Source of the DNA: Armigeres subalbatus
Taxonomy: Eukaryota; Arthropoda; Insecta; Diptera; Culicidae
Assembly (NCBI RefSeq): GCF_024139115.2
Contig: NC_085139.1
Location: 17,765,284-17,829,283 of the forward strand
Direction of reading: 5' to 3'
Length of the DNA stretch: 64,000 nt
Below the pieces are notes generated by a model, which saw only the letters and a program-made list of their open reading frames with translations, was not told the DNA's origin and searched no databases. This document shows positions 55,540-64,000 of this stretch, one piece after another (within the stretch, counting starts at the first letter, position 1; each line of letters opens with the position of its first letter). Both the position numbers and the translations under genes were made by a program.

Positions 55540-56275
55540 TTTCAAAGGTCGAAGGTCAAAAGGTCGAAGGACAAAAGGTCGAAGGGTTAAAAGGTCGATA
55601 GGACCAGGGCTGACAATTCATTCCCGTCGTATGAAGAAAGCGAAAAATTAGTCTTCGTCATAACATTGCACGACGAACACCTATTCGTTTTCTTCGCGCG
55701 CATGCGTACCACGACGATAGTCGCGCAGCCAAAAGTTATGACGATTTTCGTCGTCACTTCTTCACACAATTGATTGCACGTCATTATAGACGGACTGGTT
55801 AAAAACATAATAGCGTCTCAAATAAACAAATGTATCGATAACATTCATAACGCTTTCATACGTTGCTTCAAATTCATTATTACAAAGAATTAATAAAATC
55901 TTCGCATGGCAGCTACCGCTTGAAGAATAACGGTATGAAGTCTTTCTCTTCGATTCGTCATGATGATTTGGTTATACGACGAAAGCTAACGTCGTGCGTC
56001 ATTGACGATGTGTAGAGTAGCAATGAAGACAATGCAACTCGTCGCTACTGTGGCATTTCGTGCTATGACGATGACGATTGTCAGCCCTGGATAGGACAAA
56101 AGGTCGAATGGACAAAAGTTGAACCCTAGTAGCACCATTCTGGTTGATTTGGTTGCAGCAACTCCAAGTGAATCGATTTAGTCGCATACTAGTTACAGAA
56201 ACTGTGCTACTCGAGAAGGGTAACAGGTCGAATATGTGTCATAACGTCGAAGGTCAAAAGGTCGAAGGACAAAAG
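55540..56275. repeat. 'aaaggtcgaaggacaaaa' minisatellite, plus orientation, interrupted
   Basis: Units at 55,540-55,604, 56,091-56,125 and 56,235-56,275 are the reverse complement of the motif at 1-150 and 57,660-57,842. A hAT-type MITE occupies 55,605-56,090. Between 56,126 and 56,230 a small 'agtagcac ... gtgctact' inverted-end sequence of about 90 bp may be another insertion. Confidence 0.8.
55605..56090. mobile_element. 486-bp hAT-type MITE with 8-bp target duplication
   Basis: Perfect 13-bp inverted ends CAGGGCTGACAAT and ATTGTCAGCCCTG are flanked by GATAGGAC at 55,597-55,604 and 56,091-56,098. Joining the flanks restores a normal minisatellite unit. The interior has many ACGACGA/TCGTCGT runs on both strands and no transposase. 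Confidence 0.93.
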
Positions 56276-57660
56276 ACAAGAAATGAGATGGGAGTTGAGT
56301 GAGATGCAAGATGGAGGTAGTGGTAGCAGATAACTGAGAAGTGAAAAGTGAGAAGTGGAAAGGAAGAAATAAGAAGTACAAAGTGGCAAGTGAAATGTGA
56401 TGGAGAAGTGAGGAACGAGAAGAAGAAGTGAGAGGTAAATACGAAGTGAAAAGGAAAAAGAAAGAAGGAAACATATATAGTAGGAAGAGAAAGGAAGAAA
56501 GAAAAGAACAGAAGAGGAAAAGAACAAAGAAAGAAAGAAGAAGGAAGATGAAAGAATGAAAAAGAAAGAAGAAGGAAGAAAGAAAGAAGAAAGAAAAAGG
56601 AAAATAGAAGAAGGAAGAAAGAAGAAAGAATGAAGGAAGACGGAGAGAGGACACAATGAAGCAAAACAAAAGAAAGAAGGTGGAATAAGTAAAAGGAAAA
56701 CAGAAGAAAGATGGAAGAAATGAGGAAGAAAGAAGAGAGAAATAAGGAAGAAAGAAGGAAGAAAGAAGAAATAAAGAAGAAATAAGGAATAGAAAGAGAT
56801 AAATAAGTAAGAAAGGAGAAAGAATGAAGTAAGAAAGAAGGCTGGAAGGAAGAAGGCTGGAAGGAAGAAGGAAGAAAGAAGTAAGAAATAAGGAAGAAAG
56901 AAGGAAGAAAGAAGGTAGAAAGAAGAAAATAAGGAAGAAAGAAGGATGAAAGAAGGAAGAAAAACAGGAAACAAGAAGGAAGACGAAAGAAATAGGAGAG
57001 AAAGAGGAAAGAAAAAGAGAAGAATTAGAGAAGAAAGAAGGAAGAGAGGAAGAAGGAGAAAAAAAAGAAAGAAAGTTGGAAGAAAAAAGAAAGAAAAAAG
57101 GAGGAAGAAAGAAGGTGGAAAGAAGGAAGAAAGACGGAAGAAAGAAAGAAGAAAAAATGAAGAGAGGAAGAAGGAAGAACGATGAAAGAAATCAGAAAGA
57201 AAGAAGAAAAAAAGAAGGAAGGAAGGAAGAGAAAAGAAAGAATGAAAAAAAGTAGGAAAAACGAAAGAAGAAAGGAAGAAGATGAAAGAAGGAAGAAAAA
57301 GAAAAAAGGAAGAGAGAAGCAAAAAGAAAGAGGAAGAAAGGAAAAAAGGAAGAAAGAAAGAGAAAGAAGGAAAAAGAAAAAGGGGGAGAGAAAAGAAAGA
57401 GATAAGAAATAAGGAAGAAAGAAAGAAGAAATGAGGAAAAATGAAGAAAGAAAGAAGAAAGCCATTAGGAAGAAAAGAAAGGAAAAGAAGGAAGATATAG
57501 AAGAAAAAAGGTAGAGAGAAGGAAGAAAGATGAAAGAAGGAAGAAAAGGAAAAAGAAAGAAGTTAGAAATAAAGAAGATGGAATATGGAAGGAAGAAGGA
57601 AGAAAGAAGGAAAGATATGAAGTAAGAAGGAAAAAGGAAGAATAGAATAGAAGGAATAAA
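56276..57660. repeat. 1.38-kb polypurine (GAAGAAAGAAGGAA) tract
   Basis: The plus strand is almost only A and G ('gaagaaagaaggaagaaa') with rare T or C. The 5' part (56,280-56,460) still carries 'gagaagtgaaaagtgag' phrases like those at 7,930-8,180. Long apparent frames of Phe/Ser/Leu on the minus strand or Lys/Arg/Glu on the plus strand are artefacts of this composition. Confidence 0.95.
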
Positions 57661-57842
57661 AAGAACGATCTTTCGTCCTTTCAACCTTTTGTCTTTTGAC
57701 CTTTTAACGCAGTTTTTTTGTTTCGACATTTTGTCCCTTCGATTTTTTGACCCTTCGACATTTTGTCCTTTCGACCATTTGACCTTCGTCCTTTTGTCCT
57801 TCGACCTTTTGACCTTCAACTTTTTGACCTTCGACCTTTGTC
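57660..57842. repeat. 'ttcgaccttttgtcc' minisatellite, opposite orientation
   Basis: Units such as 'ttcgacattttgtcc' and 'tcgaccttttgaccttc' mirror 55,540-56,275 across the purine tract and match 1-150 in orientation. It borders the second LINE remnant. Confidence 0.9.
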
Positions 57843-57844
57843 CT

Positions 57845-59545
57845 ACAAACGGAAGCGTATGCGGCTTATGTTGACAAGCTCACAACGTGGTATACAAGTC
57901 AAGATGTCGTCCGCAGACGAGATGTAGATATTGTTGGGGAAACCATTGAAGACCCCATTCATATCAACCAGAAACAGGACAACTGCCAGAACAGATCTGC
58001 GGGACCCCAGTATCCTCTGGCAAGGTTCTAGAGGCGGAATTGACGATAATGACCCGGAAGGACCGGCCGGTAAGGAAGTTCTGCACAAAAGCTAGGATGT
58101 TACCAGTGTACCCCTAGTCCGCCACCTGCTTGAGCACTAGTGGGGTCCAAGTGCGGTTAAACGCCTTCGAAATATCCAGGGAAACTAGATCGACGTGTTT
58201 CCCTTAATCTCCTAATCCGGCAAGGACGAACTTGCCCCTTACCCCGGGCGAAAGGCGTGTTGGCGTAAACCAAGTCGTTTGTCAGCTTTCCACGCAGCCT
58301 ACGGTTAGCCAACCTCTCGACGATCTTTGATACACAGGAGGTCAACGAGATAGGCCGGAAACCAGCGGCGTCCCGGGAGGAGATACTGTTTTAGGTATCG
58401 GAAAGAGTGGCTGATGCCCGCTCATCGGGAAAAGTTTGATTGGTCCAGGCTTGATTTACCAGGTCGAGGAATACTATTTTAATGGTAGGGATCGAAGGAA
58501 GATACGAAGGAAAAGCGAAGGAAAGCTCGGCGAACAGAAGGTGGTTTATTGGGGAACTTAGCCAGTCCGACGGGACTAGAAAGTTCTGCAGCGTCAGGGA
58601 CCTGGTGGCTATGAGCCTTTGAAAATCGGCAGAGTAGCCGCCATAGCGGATGCAAAGTACTTCCGAGTGCATTGGCCACATCATCCGGCGGATCGGAAAT
58701 ATTACGGTCTTGCGAGTTGATGGATGGGGAAGATCTACGCTTGCCACTAAGCGCATTGACATTTCCCCACAATTCGGGGTGGATTGGGCCGAATTGATGG
58801 AGTCAGGAAGTCTTCCCACACTTTTTTAACGTCTTGGATGACCATTCGGCACTCATAGTGTTTTTGTATTAGTTTTCCAAAGCACTTACTTCTCTGGTGC
58901 CAGAGGAAGCCTCCGGAACGCCTAGGCTTTCCTTCTGGCTTTAACAGCTCAACGCGTTTTTACGACCTCCAACGAAGGGCTTCTGCGTTCTGGCCGACAA
59001 CTGGTGAAGTATGGATAGAGCAGCGGCGTTGAGAACGATCTTGGAGAAGTCGGGAAGCGTAAGCGGATAGTGTGCTCCAATGCGTGTCGAATGCTGCTAT
59101 CAGGACTCAGCGGCGGCATCGTAACGCCCTCGCGGCCTCTTAGTAGTGGTAAGAGGAGAGGCTTCGGCAGTTACCTGAATTGGAAAATGGTTGTCTATAG
59201 AGGTCGGAGGCAACCTCCAATTTATATGGAAAAGAGGGATGGCTGATGGGGTCACATCGATAGGTGGCAAAGGCCATTAAAAGGTGGCTGAACCATCGCT
59301 TAAAAGAATTAGATCTGCCTCCTCGAAAGCTTCGAGTAGGGTAACACCACGGGTGTACGACCTTGTACCTCCCCAGGTCGGGTGGTGGGCGTTCATATCG
59401 CCCAAAATAAGAAAGGGAAACGGCGTTTCACTGATGATGTCACTCACCTTATATTTGATGGCGGGAAGCGTTGGTAGACATTCACTATGCCAAAGACTAG
59501 ATCATTTAGAAATGGGGCACTTTCGAATGCTTGTATTTTTTTAAA
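57845..59545 (-). pseudogene. I-clade LINE ORF2 remnant, copy A'
   Basis: This is the duplicate of 151-1,870. It keeps the YADD block (57,890-58,060, ISSADDIL here after indels), the SCVSKIVERL RT block (58,310) and the endonuclease with its GDMN-equivalent near 59,390. It also retains a stretch near 58,152-58,170 ('gcggttaaacgccttcg') lost from copy A, so neither copy is the direct parent of the other. Many differences are short indels. Confidence 0.82.
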
Positions 59546-59624
59546 CTTTTTGTTTGACCGAAAAACTTTCTAAGAACGGAACAAATGTTATATTATTTTA
59601 TTTCATATGAATAACTAAAACGAA

Positions 59625-59780
59625 TCATGCATCGTTATTTCGATGAAATTCTCGCATTTTCCTGTTGATGCCGCTTGTCAGTCGGCGCACAACTTCTTCA
59701 GTCATGATTTTGGCTGGCTGATTCCACCAATTCTTCATTCTGCCTATGTCAGTGAAGACTGCTCTCTTCATTTCCTGTTT
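59625..59780 (-). other. Candidate terminal exon, duplicate of 1,952-2,107
   Basis: Same 156 bp length, stop codon and acceptor ('tatttaccag') as the left copy. The peptide is nearly the same (KQEMKRAVFTDIG against KLEMKRAVFTDIG). It is unidentified. Confidence 0.35.
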
Positions 59781-59792
59781 CTGGTAAATAAT

Positions 59793-60830
59793 CACCCAAA
59801 ATTACTCTATTGTATGAAATCAATAATAATAATAATAATCAATAATCAATAGCTAACATCTGAAAAAAGTTCTAGAAAAATTATACAAACGAATGCAAAT
59901 GACATTTTACAACACTGCTGAGGACAATTTGATGGATTTAATTCTTTTTGAATAAACTGGACCTTGTGGCACTTCCTTGCTATAATTGCGGCTGACTAAA
60001 TTTGGCTAAAACGTAAATGGACCATCATGGGGCTGAATGAAGGGCTAAATCTGGTTTTTGACGCAAATTGATTTTGCCGGACTGTGCAAAATATTTTTTT
60101 TCTTTCCCTGCATGGTGAATATCTTGAAACCACGCCAGTTATAAATTTTGGCAAAAAAAGACTAAAGAGATCTGTTTACAAATAATAAAACGGTACGAAA
60201 ACTTACCACTTAGAACGTATCTCTCAGTATCTCTGAAGTGCCTCAATTCAGTATAATAAGAATGCTACCTCAGTGACGGACTCCAACGACTGGGAGGTCT
60301 TCACGAAACTGAAGGACGTCAAAGAAGATCTCCCGGAGAATCCCAAACGGAGTGCCGATATTTGTACCTTGCAAATCCAATTGTATTTTGTAGGAGCGAT
60401 CCATGGGGATCGGTGAGATGCGGTGACCTGTGAGGGCTATCCAGGGCGAACTATCGTTTGTCAAAAGTTCCAGGATGGGGAGGGTGTTCCAAAAGCCGAC
60501 AAAGTTTCCAGTGGAAGCGTAGGGTCGGAAAAAAGGCAGAAGTGTTTCATATATCCGTACCCAAGGTAGGAGGACCATGATGATGTTCAGTTGTGTTGTG
60601 CTAATCAGAAAGGAAGAGAGGCTTTTAGTCGGATGGATATCCAAGAAAGGGTACTGTTGCAGAAGGAGTGTTTTGGGTGGACGATCCTGGGTGATCTCTA
60701 GACAGTGCTGACGTAAGGAGCGGATTGGATTTGGTGACATGCTGGCAGTGGTAGGACTTATCACTCGGGTTAGAGTGCTTGAGGAGCCTTCAAATCAAAT
60801 AGACAATACGAACAAACCAACTTTTATTAC
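59793..60830. other. Duplicate of 2,130-3,040 with an extra 110-bp piece
   Basis: It matches the left copy with many small indels. An added segment at 59,800-59,930 begins with an (ATA)n run. No domain is recognised. The longest minus-strand frame (60,764-60,270, 164 codons) contains SLSSFLISTTQLNIIM and is longer than its counterpart. Confidence 0.4.
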
Positions 60831-62259
60831 AAGAAGTGTTTTATTTGAAGTGTCATAAAGTGGAATCGTTTTACAAAAACCCAGATTAATCCACCTACAG
60901 TGAGATTTTGACCCTTCCTTAGTTATAAGGAATTTTTTTTCCAGAGTCCAGTATTTGAAACGAGATAATACTACTCAGCTTCCACAGATTTACCGTGAAA
61001 GTGACAAAATAATTGCCTACTCAAAGGCGGATGTCATGGGTTGAATGACAACTCAACGAATTATAACGTACTGTACTTCATGCCTATCTATAAGGCGCTC
61101 GTGATTTAATAACCATTGTGACATGGTTAGTAACTATAGTAACGCTGGTTTCGATATATTGTACAACTCGTAATTTCCAGAGACCTCGATTATTAGCATT
61201 AGCATTAACATTGTTACGGTGTAATTCGTAGATTGGACACTAGTGAACTCATGTTTTACTTTTGAGATCCTTATTCAATGCTATCAGAAATCAAGAAGGG
61301 AGTGATCCTTGATTCCAGTCTTAAACAAAAACAAAAGCATGAGGATTACTACCCTGGCCACGCCCATCTTCACCGTAACTAGGGAAAGGAAGGAAGTGTT
61401 GATGTAGTACTTACTTAACGAGAGGCCACCGACTTACGCGACTCATAAGTACCACGGAGTTGGATAATGAGGAAGGTATTCAGGATTTCCCTGTAGCTGG
61501 CAATGTAACCGTGGTAGATCTCACCCCGCAACACACCACGTAAAGGTGTCTACCCAGCATTACGGGTATTCCAGAGACCTCGATGTTAATTAATCCAAAA
61601 CTAACAAAATCAGTCATTGATCTGAGCGAAACTCAATAGCGTTCAATAATAACATATATTTCACCTTATGGATGCCTAATTTGGTAAAACTAAACTTGTT
61701 CAATACTAAAAATGAGCGAGATTTTTATGGTAGTAAATTTCAGAATTTGCACACATACGCACACATACATGCATACAATTGATCTATTAGTGTCTCAAAA
61801 CATGCTCACATTTGCTATCTAGCTTCCACTGAAGAAATTTTTTAAATTCCTTTCAATTTTTACGTTTTTGCTTTTCTGAGAAGATTTTTTTTACTTGCTT
61901 CTTATGTTCCTCAATTAAAACATTTGTTTCTCTGAAACAATTCAGAAAAATAGGCATAATTCATATCATATCGTTTATTATAATTATATTTTCAATGTCA
62001 AAGGAATTTGTTTCAAATACCATACATTATTTAATAATTCACGAGATTTCTTGATAGATTAATATGAACACCTGCGTAACGCATACAAAGTGAAATTATA
62101 GACACTTCCGAAGGAAGGGTCAAAAAGATTAGTGCCAATGTGTATACAATATACAGTAAAATTAATTAATTTGCTTTAATTGAAAATTACTTGACTGGGA
62201 TCTGACAGTAGCTTCTGGGAGTAAAAAACTGTGTCGCGTCGCATTTGAAGTTTATATGG
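60831..62259. other. Segment present only in the right copy
   Basis: The left copy jumps from the equivalent of 60,830 to that of about 62,335. The segment contains 'acccagattaatccaccta' (60,879; inverted relative at 13,770), a retroposed LINE tail at 61,191-61,568 and AT-rich DNA. The 'ttgacccttcctt' at 60,909 and 'aaggaagggtcaa' at 62,112 form a long-range inverted pair that may be ends of one element of about 1.2 kb. Confidence 0.5.
61191..61568 (-). mobile_element. 5'-truncated LINE/SINE-type insertion with 16-bp target duplication
   Basis: 'ttccagagacctcgat' occurs at 61,175-61,190 and again at 61,569-61,584. The insert starts with 'tattagcattagcattaac', which read on the minus strand is a repetitive 3' tail. 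The body (61,330-61,560) is a non-coding 3' UTR-like sequence that I recall from mosquito DNA. Long variable target duplications plus a simple tail are the hallmark of target-primed reverse transcription. Confidence 0.8.
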
Positions 62260-62990
62260 AGATTGGTATAAGAAGACGTACTTTTTTGCATTTTTGCTTT
62301 GCAATCGACTTCAATTTACTCTCAATATGTTTGCATATAGTCTGAAGGATGCCTAAGCACTTTGCTGAAGAAGGTACGTTGCTGACACGTCTACAAAAAA
62401 TGTTAACGCTTCGAAGATGGATTGTTCAAACCGTGTGCTAGAAATCAATATTTCTGCCAGCACTATCAGAGATCATGTGACCAGCAAGCGTCCTGCGAAA
62501 CGCGGGATGCCTATCTGGATTACGTCATTGGCTTAAAAATAAATCCTCCAAAAATGCATTTCGCATAGATTTTGACCCAAAAAAAATTATAAAAATATTT
62601 GTAAGGCTGAATAAATTGAAATAAATTTGTAAACCAAAGTTGAAAAAGGCAGCGTCCAGCGAAATACGGGACGTCTGATTCAGAAAGCAAACCCCTTTTT
62701 CCATCTTGTCCAGATTTTTACATTGATAATTGATTCCGAATAACTCCAATTAGCTCCCTTGCCCTATGAGATAAATTTTAGTATAGCAATCAGCTAAATT
62801 ATTGGTCCACGTAGTTCTGCAGTGCTGGCAAAATAAACTATTTTTTGCATATGGTTGAAACAATCAAACTTCGAAGCGTTATAACTTTTTTTGCGGACGA
62901 TCCGGCACCGTATCTTCTTCAGTAAAGTTCTTCTCGATTCTTTGGGTTAGACTTAAATGCAATGTGCCACATATAAGCAATAATTGAGAC
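62260..62990. mobile_element. Foldback element, copy 3
   Basis: Its arms at about 62,270-62,470 and 62,800-62,960 correspond to those at 3,060-3,900, but with the fuller left arm ('gtacttttttgcatttttgc', 'gtttgcatatagtctgaagg') that is missing there. It lacks both MITEs seen in the other copies and so provides two empty sites. Confidence 0.75.
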
Positions 62991-63131
62991 AAACATTATT
63001 TAAAAAGAACAATCAAATTTAAATGTTTCCTGATTTTACGAATATGCAAATTGATCATCTGATGAGCTTCGTTGATGTCTACCTCCAACATGTGATAATT
63101 GAGAACGAAATTCTAGATAGGAACTGATTCA

Positions 63132-64000
63132 TTAGATAATGATTGATGACGTAACTGAATGCAATAATTTGTTTTTCCATGTGGAAATCGCCAACTCTCC
63201 AATGAACACCAAACCACTAAAGGTCAATCCTATCCCTATAGCGATCCATGCCGGCAGCATGTCACCAAACTCCAGATTGTCGTCGAACAGTGCGAACTGC
63301 GAATTCCTCCGTCGCAGCAGACCAATTTGGTACGCAGAGTATTTTCTGCGCTCTTCATGATGCCACTTTGACAAATCCAGCCCGAAAAACCCGTTGGGTA
63401 GTAAAACATCTCCATTAGAGAATCAAGTACGGCATCAAATAAAGACAAACGGACATTCCATTGTTTTCATCCAGAATATAGTATGCAGGTTGTTGTTTTT
63501 GAAATCATAATTCACGGGCATGTGCGATACTCCGTTGTCCAATGTGCCGTAATATGCATTCTGAAGTCCATGTTACCACCCTGATATTCGATGTCCACTA
63601 GCATTCCGCTAAATCTCTCGTCTTTGAAAAGGCCTATCTTTCCACCTTATGTGCTGCCAATTTTAACCCGAATCAATCAGCTCCTGGATCGTTTCAATTT
63701 TCTTTACGTAGGCTTACGATCATGAAGGAATTATTCTTGTTTCATAGGCATTGATCATCAGAAAGAAAAAATACAATCGAAAACAGAATCATTCGCTCCT
63801 TCCTAGAAGCCTGATGCAGATTGTAACTCTCGAAGCCGCACAGGACAAGGAGTGGGATTATTCTTGAAAAGATTGGGATTGAAAACATTGAAAAGTTCAA
63901 CTACTATGACGATCAAAACAAGCACAATCCAGGCGGTCAACGTGAAAGGCCAAATGAACATCTCGAAGACGTTAATTATCCTCGGCATAGGAATGGCAAA
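63132..64000 (-). pseudogene. Ionotropic receptor copy 3, partial (cut by the window end)
   Basis: This is a near-identical duplicate of 4,060-4,956, the C-terminal half of the receptor (M4, S2, M3, most of M1). From 63,132 to 63,360 only one base differs. Beyond that there are many 1-5 bp deletions and almost no substitutions, for example in the stretches equivalent to 'agcaatccagcctcg' and 'tgtgtatgcg'. The frame is therefore broken in the sequence as given, but this pattern fits consensus error. The N-terminal half lies outside. Confidence 0.88.

Noticed and set aside
56126..56230. Mini-element with 'agtagcac' inverted ends
   Set aside because: Only about 8 bp pair perfectly and no target duplication was found; mentioned only as a possibility within the minisatellite entry.
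56207..57819. Very long open frames on the minus strand (371 and 264 codons, Phe/Ser/Leu-rich)
   Set aside because: They lie in the GAAGAAAGAAGG purine tract, where stops are nearly impossible by composition; no domain is present.

Overview
The window looks like repeat-dense nuclear DNA from a fly-like insect, most probably a mosquito (Culicidae). This rests on an insect-type divergent ionotropic receptor, on the repertoire of I-clade LINEs, BEL/Pao, Ty3/gypsy, Helentron and hAT-like MITEs, and on several dispersed sequences that I associate from memory with mosquito genomes (for example the 'gcctttctcgtatac' head with a TG tract near 11,100-11,300). The genus cannot be fixed from the sequence alone. 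No bacterial operons, rRNA, tRNA or CRISPR arrays were seen. A 25-bp N run at 50,940 marks a scaffold join.

Layout. 1-7,330: a LINE remnant, an unresolved segment, foldback elements and the only intact host gene seen, an ionotropic receptor on the minus strand (4,060-5,874). 7,330-10,600: dispersed repeats and a pyrimidine/purine strand-switch tract. 10,601-31,055: one large nest. A foldback element is split by a 20-kb Ty3/gypsy element (LTR-A). The 5' LTR of LTR-A is split by a 3.1-kb repeat block and by a second gypsy element (LTR-B, 14,097-19,618), and its pol carries a 109-bp intron-like segment and a 580-bp hAT-type MITE. 31,056-38,500: degenerate minisatellites, a LINE ORF1 and a dispersed-repeat field. 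38,500-45,100: a decayed Helentron (Rep, Pif1-like helicase, endonuclease). 45,380-48,520: LINE endonuclease, reverse transcriptase and RNase H remnants. 48,560-50,939: the 5' half of a BEL/Pao element ending at the gap. 51,880-53,610: a second, frame-broken receptor copy. 55,540-57,840: a minisatellite with a hAT-type MITE, then 1.4 kb of nearly pure purine sequence. 57,660-64,000: a second copy of the left end of the window (1-4,956), including a third receptor copy cut by the window end.

The receptor copies all lie on the minus strand. The first and third sit in a same-orientation duplication about 59 kb apart. This is either a tandem duplication that enlarges a chemoreceptor cluster or two haplotypes laid end to end by the assembler.

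Quality warning. LTR-B has two 180-bp LTRs that I read as identical, yet its gag-pol is broken, and several breaks fall in homopolymer runs. The last 640 bases differ from their duplicate almost only by small deletions. Many frameshifts in this window may therefore be consensus errors, so 'pseudogene' calls on coding remnants are provisional.
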